Positions 24,291 to 32,451 are shown, counted from the first letter of the stretch. The stretch is 51,217 nt of DNA from Gammaproteobacteria bacterium (GCA_013373545.1 JABXHQ010000024.1:1-51217); one strand, 5' to 3'. Notes: generated from the letters alone by a model not told the origin. Program-made: numbers and translations.

Positions 24291-25196
24291 ATGAAAGCAT
24301 TTGATGTTGTAATACTCACTGACGATCGGTACGTCGAGTTAACTGAACGGTCATGGTATTGCTTGCAAGTTATGTTAGAAGATGAATTATTAGTTGATGC
24401 GTTAACCCAGGCCGGGCTCAAGGTCTGTGTAAAGTCTTGGAGTGATCCTGAGTTTGACTGGTCTCAAACCCGATCAGTTTTATTTAGCTCGACATGGGAT
24501 TACTTTGACCATTACGCTAAATTTTCCCAGTGGTTTGATGCCACCACAAAAGTGACCCAAATGATTAATCCAGCCGCTACAATAACCTGGAATATGGATA
24601 AACATTACTTACTCGATTTACAGCAGCGTGGGATCAATACAGTCGAAACACATATCATCAAACGCGGCAGTGAGACACCACTTTCACAGTGGTTCGAGCA
24701 ACTTGGCTATGGTGAAGCCATCGTGAAACCAACCATTTCTGGTGCCGCACGCCATACCTATCGGGTTAACGCAGGTAACGTGCAAGAGCTCGAGCCCCAA
24801 CTGCAATCGCTAATAATGAACGAAGACTTTATGATTCAGCCATTCCAAAATAATATTATCAAGCATGGTGAATTGTCGTTAATGGTAATGGGCGGCACGT
24901 TTACCCATGCCGTCAAAAAGGTCGCAGCTGCCGGCGATTTTCGTGTTCAAGACGATCATGGCGGCCAGGTCTTTCCTTACATTCCAAGTGCAGAAGAAAT
25001 TGAGTTTGCACAACAAGCCGTGGCGGCCTGCGAGCCGGCGCCTTTGTACGCTCGAGTGGATATGATCCGCGACAACCAAGATCAGCTAGCGATCATGGAG
25101 CTCGAGCTTATTGAACCAGAGCTTTTTTTCCGTTACTGTCGCCCTGCCACGCAGCAATTAGCTAAAGCCGTCGTCGCATGGCTTAACCATGAGTGA
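24291..25196 (+). CDS. ATP-grasp domain protein (RimK/DcsG-like ligase)
   Basis: 301 residues. The N-terminal region (DVVILTDDRY, then SSTWDYFDHY) and the ATP-grasp core are visible: NMDKHYLLDLQQRGINTVET, then EAIVKPTISGAARHTYR as the lysine-containing ATP-binding strand. Further on are MIQPFQ, SLMVMGG, and LAIMELELIEPELFF with metal-binding acidic residues. It resembles uncharacterised RimK-type ligases and the cycloserine enzyme DcsG. It should form an amide or peptide bond via an acyl-phosphate; the substrates are unknown. It overlaps the next gene by 8 bases (ATGAGTGA). AGGA precedes the ATG. Confidence 0.88.
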   Translation: MKAFDVVILTDDRYVELTERSWYCLQVMLEDELLVDALTQAGLKVCVKSWSDPEFDWSQTRSVLFSSTWDYFDHYAKFSQWFDATTKVTQMINPAATITWNMDKHYLLDLQQRGINTVETHIIKRGSETPLSQWFEQLGYGEAIVKPTISGAARHTYRVNAGNVQELEPQLQSLIMNEDFMIQPFQNNIIKHGELSLMVMGGTFTHAVKKVAAAGDFRVQDDHGGQVFPYIPSAEEIEFAQQAVAACEPAPLYARVDMIRDNQDQLAIMELELIEPELFFRYCRPATQQLAKAVVAWLNHE

Positions 25197-25854
25197 GCGA
25201 ATTCGCTGCGCAGTTAGTTGGTCTGGCGGTAAAGATTCCGCACTCGCTCTGCAACGAGTGGCCAACAATCAGCACTTGCAAGTGGTCGCATTAATCACGA
25301 CCCATGTCGACGGTTGGGCGCCGATTCAAGGTCTCCCGTTAGCGTTTATTGAGAGTCAAGCTGAACGACTTAATTTGCCGATAATTAAAATTGAACTACC
25401 CGAACCCTTTCCGAGTAATGCAATTTATCAGGCCTGTTATATTAATGGCGTTCAAAACAGCCGCCAGCAAGTTGGCAGTGTTGCTTTTGGCGATCTATTT
25501 TGCAATGGAATTGCCGAGTACCGTCGATCATTTATTGAACCGCATGGCATTCAGTGTTTATTTCCCTTGATGGGCCAACCATCACTCAGCATCGCGAAGC
25601 AGATCATAACGAGTAATATCGTCAGTAAGGTGGTCACAGTTAACCAAGACTTGGTAACTGCGCCTATTTTGTGGCAAGACTACAACCAAAATCTAATTAA
25701 TCAGTTAGCCGCCAATGTTGATCCTTGTGGTGAACATGGTGAGTTCCATACAGCTGTTTTTGATCACCCATTATTTTCCAGCGCCATATCCGCGAAAACT
25801 GAGCAAAGGATCGTCGATAAAAACCTTATTCATCAGTTGTTTGAATGGTCATAA
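25189..25854 (+). CDS. PP-loop ATPase, Dph6/diphthine-ammonia ligase-like
   Basis: 221 residues with the PP-loop VSWSGGKDSALAL (about 9-21) and, near the end, CGEHGEFHTAVFDHP, which are the two family marks of the Dph6/MJ0570-related group. These enzymes adenylate a carboxyl or carbonyl for amidation. Bacteria have no diphthamide, so the substrate here is unknown. It overlaps the ATP-grasp gene by 8 bases, and its 3' end overlaps convergent yqcC by 29 bases. Confidence 0.9.
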   Translation: MSERIRCAVSWSGGKDSALALQRVANNQHLQVVALITTHVDGWAPIQGLPLAFIESQAERLNLPIIKIELPEPFPSNAIYQACYINGVQNSRQQVGSVAFGDLFCNGIAEYRRSFIEPHGIQCLFPLMGQPSLSIAKQIITSNIVSKVVTVNQDLVTAPILWQDYNQNLINQLAANVDPCGEHGEFHTAVFDHPLFSSAISAKTEQRIVDKNLIHQLFEWS

Positions 25855-26191
25855 TGATGGATAACTCATCAAACGTTTGAATTAAATTTAACAAGCGCTT
25901 TACGCTCGCGCCATGCTGCTGAAAGCTATGTTGTGCCATAGGTAAAATATTGGAACGAAAGCTCAATGACTGGTTCGCGGTTATCATCTGTTGGATTTGT
26001 GGAAGGAACTTGAATTGCAACCACTGCTCAAAGGTCATTTGATCAGCGGCAAACGGCACTTGGCTGCGCAGCGCCATCGCACTCGGTTTTTTTTCACTCC
26101 ACAACCCTAATTGCTTTAACTCGAGTTCAATTGCAACCACAAGATCGCCTAGCTGTGATTGTGTTGATTGATCGGTATTAGTCATCGGCAT
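25826..26191 (-). CDS. yqcC: YqcC family protein
   Basis: 121 residues, matching the YqcC (DUF446) family: LELKQLGLWSEKKPSAMALRSQVPFAADQMTFEQWLQF region, then FLPQIQQMI. In enterobacteria yqcC is next to the tRNA pseudouridine synthase truC; here its neighbour is a DUF2889 gene, which it overlaps by 14 bases. An alternative ATG two codons in exists. Function unknown. The 3' end overlaps the PP-loop gene on the other strand. Confidence 0.9.
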   Translation of the reverse strand: MPMTNTDQSTQSQLGDLVVAIELELKQLGLWSEKKPSAMALRSQVPFAADQMTFEQWLQFKFLPQIQQMITANQSLSFRSNILPMAQHSFQQHGASVKRLLNLIQTFDELSIIMTIQTTDE

Positions 26192-26717
26192 ACTCAGGAA
26201 AGTGCTGTTGAATCACCTCATCATCTGCGCGAAAACCCTGACACTGGTTCACAATATTAGGGTGAATCAGTTTTGCTCCTTGAGTATGCCGGTTTTGATA
26301 AGGCAGTATGGTTTGAAATGCCGTTGTCGCCATCACTCTTAATAGTTCGGTTAAATGGGTGCAGCCCTCTTTAAGAGCTAAACGTTTTTGTACTTCTTTG
26401 CGCCAGCCACGGGTTAAATTGATCCCGACCAATTGTTCTAAACGCGGTGGCACTTTACGGCAAATTTTGAACGGCACATCTTGCATTGATACTACAATCG
26501 CTTCGATTGTCAGCTGATCATTCAAGGTTAAGGTAATGGTCATATCATGCACCCGTTCACCGACAGCCAGGATCCCACGCTCTATGGTACTAAATGGATA
26601 ATGCTTCACGTCGGTTAATCGGGCATCGATATCCCAGCGCTGATCCGAGCGTAAGAAGCCTTCACAGACAATCGTTCGAGTATGAATTGGTGTTCGAGTA
26701 ATATTTTGCTGAGTCAT
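26178..26717 (-). CDS. DUF2889 family protein
   Basis: 179 residues. The family marks are IHTRTIVCEGFLRSDQRWDIDARLTDVK and MTITLTLNDQLTIEAIVVSMQDVPF, followed by the Cys region FKICRKVPPRLEQLVGINLTRGW (positions spread over about 83-105). These proteins are of unknown function and often occur next to aromatic or acyl-CoA catabolic genes. An extended -10 (TGTTATAAT, 26757-26749) lies 32 bases before the ATG. It is cotranscribed with yqcC by overlap. Confidence 0.88.
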   Translation of the reverse strand: MTQQNITRTPIHTRTIVCEGFLRSDQRWDIDARLTDVKHYPFSTIERGILAVGERVHDMTITLTLNDQLTIEAIVVSMQDVPFKICRKVPPRLEQLVGINLTRGWRKEVQKRLALKEGCTHLTELLRVMATTAFQTILPYQNRHTQGAKLIHPNIVNQCQGFRADDEVIQQHFPEYADD

Positions 26718-26748
26718 AGATTAGCGGAGCAATGTAAAGTTGGACTCG

Positions 26749-26757
26749 ATTATAACA
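26749..26757 (-). promoter_or_regulatory. Extended -10 promoter of the DUF2889-yqcC unit
   Basis: The minus strand reads TGTTATAAT, a perfect -10 with the TGn extension. No convincing -35 is present, as is normal for extended -10 promoters. Confidence 0.5.
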
Positions 26758-26889
26758 TCAATGTGAAAAAGGGGTGGTGGTTGAAATGGTTTGAGGGCGC
26801 AGGCTAATGGGAGCCGCATCTGTTATCTAGGCAATGGTCACATCTGTTTACATCTGGCAAAACTCAGAAATATTGAAACCACGTAAATT

Positions 26890-26974
26890 AACCCTGTCAG
26901 ATTCTTAGGTCCTATCGTTTTTGGAATCTGCCTCCAGATAACCCCATTTGCTCACTTCCGGTGAGCATTTTTTT
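26890..26974 (+). ncRNA. Orphan hairpins and terminator on the plus strand, possible small RNA 3' end
   Basis: A strong intrinsic terminator TGCTCAC-TTCCG-GTGAGCA plus seven T (26949-26974) lies on the plus strand, although the genes on either side are read on the minus strand. Just before it CAGATTC (26898-26904) and GAATCTG (26924-26930) can form another hairpin. No protein-coding frame of note precedes it on the plus strand, and I found no clear promoter. A short non-coding RNA is the simplest reading, unproven. Confidence 0.35.
26949..26974 (+). terminator. Intrinsic terminator without an obvious upstream gene
   Basis: A 7-base-pair stem (26949-26955 with 26961-26967) is followed by TTTTTTT. 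There is no matching T run on the other side, so it works only on the plus strand. Confidence 0.75.
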
Positions 26975-26991
26975 ACCTAGTCTCATTAAAT

Positions 26992-27192
26992 TCAGCAAGA
27001 CTCAGTAATTAACGGATCATTCGGATTGTTGAGCCCAGCCGCTCGATCAATAAACAACGGCTCTGAGTTAAACGGTAGCAGAGCAGAAAGCTGAACTTCT
27101 AAATTACTGTTGTGTAAGCTGGCAGTCGCAGCAGCTAATGAAGCGACCAGAAACACAAGATACAAAACACTTTTACTAATATGAGAACGCAT
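26992..27192 (-). CDS. Small exported peptide (66 residues) of unknown function
   Basis: The ATG at 27192 is preceded by GGAG at good spacing; an in-frame ATG four codons upstream lacks this. Residues 1-25 form a convincing signal peptide (hydrophobic LYLVFLVASLAAATA). A 40-residue mature part contains several Leu, Pro and Asn residues and ends in a single Cys (ITESC). No family recognised. It lies downstream of the ParA gene, 100 bases away and in the same direction. It could be a secreted peptide or a chance frame; the ribosome site and signal favour a real gene. Confidence 0.5.
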   Translation of the reverse strand: MRSHISKSVLYLVFLVASLAAATASLHNSNLEVQLSALLPFNSEPLFIDRAAGLNNPNDPLITESC

Positions 27193-27295
27193 AATAGGCT
27201 CCAAACATTGACTCTATTGAATCAGATACCATCATTGGTGAGTTTAGACGCAAAAGATGACAAAAAGGTTTTATATTCAATTAAAAAAATCAACT

Positions 27296-28006
27296 TTAAC
27301 CACTGCGCGACCAAGCTAGGATCTCTTTACGCTGAGCAATCGCTGGCTCAGCACTGCGCTTTATTAGTCGTTGCAGCGCCGAGTGAACTGACCAAAGCTC
27401 CGCCCGAGCGACGGTGTCGCTCCATTCATAAACGCTTAACCCTTCCGCAAAAGAGTCCAAATAAGCCACTCTTTGGGTTAACACACTATTTAAGGGTTTT
27501 ATCTTAACCGCCTTATTAACTTCATCAATTAAGTACTCGGCTGACTTCACTCGTTTTCTTACCCGCGTCCAACAAATGCGTGCAATAACCTCTTTATTGA
27601 CCTCAGCAACTTGTTGCATCAGCTCATCCATCGCATGAAATGACCAAACTTCAACTGGAGATGGTGCCAGTGGCACAATGACCAATGATGATACCGCCAC
27701 AAGAGCCCGAGTTAATGGATTGATATGTGGTGGGCCATCGAGCAGAATAAGATCGTACTCAGCAGCAGATTGTTGCAATAGATTGAATAACTCGGAAGGT
27801 TTGTCGATGGAAGCGACCGATAAACCGGTAGTCTCGTAATTAGCCTCTCGGATTTGATGCCAAGCATTGATGGAATGTTGCGGCGGATCACAGTCTATCA
27901 AAAGTACTTTCTGCCGCTCAGCAAATATGGTTGCTAAGTTAGCACACAAAGTACTCTTACCGACGCCTCCCTTGGCCTGTGCGAACGCGATAATTTTCAC
28001 TGACAT
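27296..28006 (-). CDS. Orphan ParA/MinD-like ATPase
   Basis: 236 residues starting MSVKIIAFAQ. The deviant Walker A is KGGVGKST (about 12-19), followed by LLIDCDPPQHSINAW and LILLDGPPHINPLT. This is the short ParA class with no N-terminal DNA-binding domain. Such ATPases position plasmids, chromosomes, chemoreceptor arrays or other cargo on the nucleoid. No parB, partner gene or centromere-like repeats are visible nearby, so the cargo is unknown. An upstream in-frame ATG at 28093 would add 29 Lys/Ile-rich residues unlike the family; I prefer 28006. The upstream region is AT-rich. Confidence 0.9.
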   Translation of the reverse strand: MSVKIIAFAQAKGGVGKSTLCANLATIFAERQKVLLIDCDPPQHSINAWHQIREANYETTGLSVASIDKPSELFNLLQQSAAEYDLILLDGPPHINPLTRALVAVSSLVIVPLAPSPVEVWSFHAMDELMQQVAEVNKEVIARICWTRVRKRVKSAEYLIDEVNKAVKIKPLNSVLTQRVAYLDSFAEGLSVYEWSDTVARAELWSVHSALQRLIKRSAEPAIAQRKEILAWSRSG

Positions 28007-28127
28007 TTTTCTTTGCTTTTTTATGTTAAGTAAAATTATAGAATGTATTTGCAATTTATTGATTATTTTGGCGTTTTTTTTGAACTTGGTCAAACATTAA
28101 GCACTTAATCTGCTACCAAGATAAAAC

Positions 28128-28153
28128 CGCTAGGCAATGAAAGCGTCCTAGCG
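28128..28153. repeat. Inverted repeat between parA-like and SLC13 genes
   Basis: CGCTAGG (28128-28134) and CCTAGCG (28147-28153) flank 12 bases. The site lies about 120 bases upstream of both divergent genes. It could be a regulator site or a hairpin; nothing further can be said. Confidence 0.3.
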
Positions 28154-28272
28154 CACCCTCTCTTGTAGTTATAGTGCACTCCATCAAGAGCAAAAGATTG
28201 TTATATTTTTCAACGATATAGCCGAAAATAAATGCTAGTATTGCGAATAATTTTTTTTCCCAAACAAAAATA

Positions 28273-29688
28273 ATGACTGAAATAATGACACCGGCCGCAG
28301 CGGCCAAAACACAGAACCATTACTGGTGGTTAGCCTTAGGCCCTTTGTTAGCATTGATAGCCGCAGGGCTTATTCTGTTTGCTGGCTTATCGCTTAGTAT
28401 TGCGGTTACTGTCGCCATCACCTTATGGTGTGCTGTCTGGTGGGTAACGGAACCGGTGCCGATTGCTGCCACCAGTCTATTGCCATTAGCGCTGTTTCCG
28501 TTGTTTGGCATTTTAAACACTAAGCAAGTTGCAGCCGCTTACGGGCATAATCTAATTATTCTTTTGATGGGTGGGTTTTTATTGTCGAAAGCAATGGAAA
28601 AATCCGGGACGCATCGGCGCTTAGCCCTGCAAATGGTTCATACCTTTGGCGCAGGCTCGGGAAGTCGTGTTCTACTCGGCTTTATGGCCGCTGCAGCATT
28701 TTTAAGTATGTGGATATCCAATACGGCCACAACTTTGATGTTGCTACCGGTTGCACTGGCGATTTTAGAAGGTAATCGCGACCAAAGACTCGTCACCGCT
28801 CTACTGTTGGGGATCGCTTATGCCGCTTCAATCGGTGGTATTGGAACGCCTATCGGCACGCCTCCAAACATGTTATTCCGCGGCGTTTACGAAGAAAATA
28901 CCGGGCAAGTGATCACCTTTAGCCAATGGATGCTTTGGGCGGTACCGATTGTTCTACTCTTTATTCCGTTAGCATGGCTATGGCTCAAACGCGGTATCGA
29001 CCCGGCCAATCAACTTAACGTTCCCGATCCAGGCCCTTGGCGCGCTGAAGAGAAACGGGTGATCTGGGTGTTTTCGATTACCGCACTGCTGTGGATTACC
29101 CGTAGTGAGCCCTTTGGCGGTTGGAGTGACTGGTTATCAATTGACTACGCAAACGATGCCAGCATCGCCCTGCTCGCAGCGGTAGCCATGTTTTGCATTA
29201 ACGATGGTAAACAAAAGGGTGGCAAATTACTCGACTGGCCGACCGCAACGACTATTCCCTGGGGAGTCTTAATTTTATTTGGCGGTGGAATTGCTATCGC
29301 CCAAGCGTTTCAAGTTTCGGGCCTAAGCCAGCTGATTGGGAGCCGATTGGCCGTGATTGAACAGCTGCCACTGTGGTTAATCATTCCAATCATTTGCTTG
29401 CTGGTTACCTTTATTACCGAAGTTACCAGCAACACAGCAACCACTACATTGTTAATGCCCATTTTAGCGGCCACTGGATTAGCGATTGGAATTGATCCAG
29501 CGTTAATAATGGCACCTGCGGCCATGAGTGCGAGCTGCGCTTTTATGTTACCCGTAGCAACGGCTCCAAATGCAGTGGTTTTTGGCAGTGAAAAATTAAC
29601 TGTTAAACAGATGTCGCAAAACGGTTTCGTGCTTAACTTAGTAGGCGTTTGCATCATAAGCTTATGCGCCTTGTGGTTAATCGCTTAA
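28273..29688 (+). CDS. SLC13 (DASS) family anion:sodium symporter
   Basis: 471 residues with about 12 membrane segments and the two pseudo-repeated SNT motifs: ISNTATTLMLLPVA (first half) and TSNTATTTLLMPI (second half), which bind Na+ and carboxylate in this family. It probably imports dicarboxylates or similar anions with sodium. The substrate (succinate, citrate, sulfate) cannot be told. Start uncertain: ATG at 28273, or the ATG at 28285 four codons on; neither has a good ribosome site. Confidence 0.92.
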   Translation: MTEIMTPAAAAKTQNHYWWLALGPLLALIAAGLILFAGLSLSIAVTVAITLWCAVWWVTEPVPIAATSLLPLALFPLFGILNTKQVAAAYGHNLIILLMGGFLLSKAMEKSGTHRRLALQMVHTFGAGSGSRVLLGFMAAAAFLSMWISNTATTLMLLPVALAILEGNRDQRLVTALLLGIAYAASIGGIGTPIGTPPNMLFRGVYEENTGQVITFSQWMLWAVPIVLLFIPLAWLWLKRGIDPANQLNVPDPGPWRAEEKRVIWVFSITALLWITRSEPFGGWSDWLSIDYANDASIALLAAVAMFCINDGKQKGGKLLDWPTATTIPWGVLILFGGGIAIAQAFQVSGLSQLIGSRLAVIEQLPLWLIIPIICLLVTFITEVTSNTATTTLLMPILAATGLAIGIDPALIMAPAAMSASCAFMLPVATAPNAVVFGSEKLTVKQMSQNGFVLNLVGVCIISLCALWLIA

Positions 29689-29766
29689 CGCCAAAGGGAA
29701 CGAACTTGTCATAATATAGTCATAGATGGAGCTTAAAATTGGAAGCAATCAGTTAAGGATGAAACT

Positions 29767-29907
29767 ATGAACAGCAAAACCAACCGAGTAAAGAGTATTG
29801 CAAAAGCCAGTGGCGCATTTTTATTTCGCCGCAACCGACGCGGTCCGGCAGAGCAATTAACCAACGCTGCGGCACGCCTTAGTCGTAGTAAAATTTCCGA
29901 TAAATAA
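29767..29907 (+). CDS. Small basic protein (46 residues)
   Basis: AAGGAT stands seven bases before an ATG at 29767, which opens a 46-codon frame ending TAA at 29907. The product is strongly basic (MNSKTNRVKSIAK at the start, then FLFRRNRRGPAEQL, then a helix NAAARLSRSKISDK). It is closely followed by a terminator hairpin, which supports a real transcription unit. It could be a nucleic-acid-associated or ribosome-associated peptide. No family recognised. The opposite-strand frame over the same bases has no ribosome site. Confidence 0.6.
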   Translation: MNSKTNRVKSIAKASGAFLFRRNRRGPAEQLTNAAARLSRSKISDK

Positions 29908-29911
29908 TATC

Positions 29912-29947
29912 GCGCAGTGGAGGCTAACGCCTCCTTTGGTCTGCGCT
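29912..29947 (+). terminator. Terminator hairpin after the small basic protein
   Basis: The core stem GGAGGC-TAAC-GCCTCC (29919-29934) is followed by TTT. Outer arms GCGCAG (29912-29917) and CTGCGC (29941-29946) could extend the structure. It separates this gene from the convergent enoyl-CoA hydratase. Confidence 0.6.
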
Positions 29948-29958
29948 GGGCCAACCCA

Positions 29959-30711
29959 TTAATCGCGATTCAGAAACGCAGCAAACGCTTGTTGTGCTGA
30001 CTCACCTTTTAACAGTTGCTTAAAATTATCACCCTCTTCAATCATGCGCTGCTTGATTGCGCCGGTTTGATTTCCTCGTAACAAATTACGGGTTATCTTG
30101 ATCGATTCTTGTGGTAGTCGCGTCAATTGTTGACACCACTTTTCAACTTGTTCGGTCACTTCTTCAGCCGTTTCCACCGCTCGATTAATCAGTCCAAACT
30201 GCTCCGCTTCACGGGCATCGAAGCGATTACCTAATAGCAGCCATTCGGTTGCTTTTTTCATACCGCAATTGGCTGGCAATAATAGACTAGATGCCGCTTC
30301 AGGGCACAAACCTAAAGAAACAAATGGCATCATAAAAACCGCGCTATGTGCCGCCACAACTAGATCGCAATGCAGCAGCAATGTTGTTCCCACACCAACT
30401 GCAGGTCCATTTACTCCAGCCACGATCGGCTTGCTGCAATCATTCAAAGCAAACAAAAACTGCCAAACCGAACTATCATCATCGTGTGGTGGATTTTCTA
30501 AAAAGTCGATCAGATCATTACCTGCACAAAATGCGTTATCAGCGCCAATAATTTTAACCACTTTAACTTCACTCGAGTTGGAAGCGGTGGTTAAGCCGTC
30601 CGCTAAAGCCTGATACATCTGCGCAGTAATCGCATTTTTTTTATCAACCCGATTAAACTGTAAAGTCATCACGCCAGCTTCGATACTGCTTAATATGGGC
30701 GCATTACTCAT
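29959..30711 (-). CDS. Enoyl-CoA hydratase/isomerase family protein
   Basis: 250 residues of the crotonase fold. The oxyanion-hole region is ADNAFCAGNDLIDFL and, next, VNGPAVGVGTTLLLHCDLVVAA. SLGLCPEAASSLLLP follows, where the acidic residue E of CPEA is the usual position of a catalytic Glu; the other hydratase Glu is not obvious. This fits enoyl-CoA isomerases or related enzymes as well as hydratases. It would act in fatty-acid or amino-acid degradation with FadD and ETF. Confidence 0.9.
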   Translation of the reverse strand: MSNAPILSSIEAGVMTLQFNRVDKKNAITAQMYQALADGLTTASNSSEVKVVKIIGADNAFCAGNDLIDFLENPPHDDDSSVWQFLFALNDCSKPIVAGVNGPAVGVGTTLLLHCDLVVAAHSAVFMMPFVSLGLCPEAASSLLLPANCGMKKATEWLLLGNRFDAREAEQFGLINRAVETAEEVTEQVEKWCQQLTRLPQESIKITRNLLRGNQTGAIKQRMIEEGDNFKQLLKGESAQQAFAAFLNRD

Positions 30712-30732
30712 GGTGACTGCCTCTTTTTCAAA

Positions 30733-32124
30733 TTAATAAGTTAAGTTAAATCCAAAATTACCGTCAGCATTAGCGACCGCAAAAGCGAACACAACATAGG
30801 CCGCTACGTTTTGCTGTAAATGCTGCGGGTTAACTTTATCTAAAGTGTCATTCGCTGTGTGATGCAAATCAAAATAATCCGTACCATCCTGACGCAATGC
30901 AAATGTACTCATTCCTAATCCGCGTAACGGATACAAATCGGGTCCACCATTAGCCTTGTCATGACCTTTCTTGATACCCAGTGGCGCTAAAAGCTGCGCT
31001 AACTGGTCAATAAACGGCGTCTCATCGTGCGCACTGCGCCAATCAAAAGACCAAATAGGACCTGCGCCAAAATCAGACTCAGCCCCCGTAATATGCTGTC
31101 GCATTTCAGCTTTATATTTTTCCGCATAAGCTTTAGCGCCAATCAGTCCGACTTCCTCCGCCGCCCATAAAACGACTCTAATTGTTCTTTTGGGTCGCTG
31201 TTGCTCGGCGATAAGTTTCGCAGCAGCCATGGTAATTGCGACACCAGCACCATCATCGACAGCCCCGGTTCCAAGATCCCAAGAGTCTAAGTGACCGCCG
31301 ATGATGATCACTTCATCAGGCCGCTCGGAACCACGAATTTCGCCAATCACATTATAAGTAGTAAATGGCTCAGCCACCGACGCTTCCATGGTTAATCCAA
31401 CCTCGACGGCACCGCGTTGCAGTTGACGCAGCAAAAGGTCAGCATCGGGACTGGATAACGCGGCTGCAGGAATTCGATTAACGTTTTCACGGTAATTCAT
31501 CAAGCCAGTATGCGCTAAACGATCGTCATCAGTACCAATCGAACGAATTAATATTGCCTTGGCACCCTTTTCACCCGCAACTGCAGCCCCTTGACTACGC
31601 GCTTGCACCGCGCGACCGTAAGAAGAGCCATCCCGAGTTTTTGCCATTTTATGGCTAATAAAAACAATTTTTCCCTTTACTTCAGCGGCTTCTGCCGCTT
31701 GCAGATCAGCAAAAGTAGCAAAGTGTACAATCTCGGCGCGGATCCCTTCTTCTGGTGTCCCGACGCTATTGCCCAGTGCCGAAATCACCAGCGGCTGCGG
31801 AAACGGTTTTAAAATTTCTGCTGCAGCAACACCTCGTTGCCAAGGTGTTACGGTAACCGGCTCTTTCCATACCCGATCAAATTTAAGTTCCGTGAACTTA
31901 TTTTCAGCCCAAGCAACCGCACGAACATCACCTTCACTGCCGGCTAACCTAGGCCCGACTTCGGTGGTTAACGACTCCAATATTTGATAAGCCAAGTCAC
32001 TTTTAAGCGCTTTATCACGTAACTCAGCAGCAGTATCGAGTGCCGATTGTTCAAGCGGTTTAACTGCGTAAATTGGGAGTGAAATAACCAACAATAATAG
32101 GAAATTGTAATAAACCTTCTTCAT
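30733..32124 (-). CDS. M28 family zinc peptidase with PA domain, exported
   Basis: 463 residues from the ATG at 32124 (two further in-frame ATGs lie upstream, at 32148 and 32142). A signal peptide occupies about residues 1-21. A protease-associated domain is inserted in the middle (around AEIVHFATFADLQ to AILIRSIG). The M28 catalytic region shows the zinc ligands and catalytic acids: GGHLDSWDLGTGAVDDGAG (His and Asp), AAEEVGLIGA (Glu Glu), ESDFGAGP (Asp) and HHTANDTLD (His). It is likely a secreted aminopeptidase or carboxypeptidase for peptide scavenging, in line with an amino-acid-using lifestyle. Confidence 0.93.
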   Translation of the reverse strand: MKKVYYNFLLLLVISLPIYAVKPLEQSALDTAAELRDKALKSDLAYQILESLTTEVGPRLAGSEGDVRAVAWAENKFTELKFDRVWKEPVTVTPWQRGVAAAEILKPFPQPLVISALGNSVGTPEEGIRAEIVHFATFADLQAAEAAEVKGKIVFISHKMAKTRDGSSYGRAVQARSQGAAVAGEKGAKAILIRSIGTDDDRLAHTGLMNYRENVNRIPAAALSSPDADLLLRQLQRGAVEVGLTMEASVAEPFTTYNVIGEIRGSERPDEVIIIGGHLDSWDLGTGAVDDGAGVAITMAAAKLIAEQQRPKRTIRVVLWAAEEVGLIGAKAYAEKYKAEMRQHITGAESDFGAGPIWSFDWRSAHDETPFIDQLAQLLAPLGIKKGHDKANGGPDLYPLRGLGMSTFALRQDGTDYFDLHHTANDTLDKVNPQHLQQNVAAYVVFAFAVANADGNFGFNLTY

Positions 32125-32224
32125 GGTGTTTTTTCTTTTCATTCGCAAAGCTAAAGATTACCAAAACGAGAGCCATCATGTAATATGATATTGAAATGAT
32201 TAATCAAGGTTAGATGATTCCGGA

Positions 32225-32437
32225 ATGAGTCTTGAACAACGAGTGACCGATTTAGAGTGCCAACTATCTTTTCAAGATGACACGATTGAAACGCTAAATC
32301 AATCCATAATCCAGCAACAAAATCGAATTGATGAACTGGTTCATCAGCTATCAAAACTAAATGCTGAATTAAAAGCTTTCCAGCAATCAAGCGATGGCGA
32401 CAGCCCACCGGTTGATGAACGCCCGCCGCATTATTAA
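32225..32437 (+). CDS. slyX: SlyX protein
   Basis: 70 residues. It is nearly all coiled coil (heptads from LEQRVTDLECQLSFQDDTI to LSKLNAELKAF, with breaks) and ends in the family's DERPPHY. SlyX is a small conserved gammaproteobacterial protein of unknown role, often near slyD/fkpA. Here it is divergent from the M28 peptidase and 14 bases ahead of an SDR gene, with which it is probably cotranscribed. Confidence 0.93.
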   Translation: MSLEQRVTDLECQLSFQDDTIETLNQSIIQQQNRIDELVHQLSKLNAELKAFQQSSDGDSPPVDERPPHY

Positions 32438-32451
32438 TACAGGAGTTAACG

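Noticed and set aside
29733-29954. Minus-strand 73-residue frame
   Set aside because: Lies antisense to the 46-residue basic gene and the terminator; no ribosome site.
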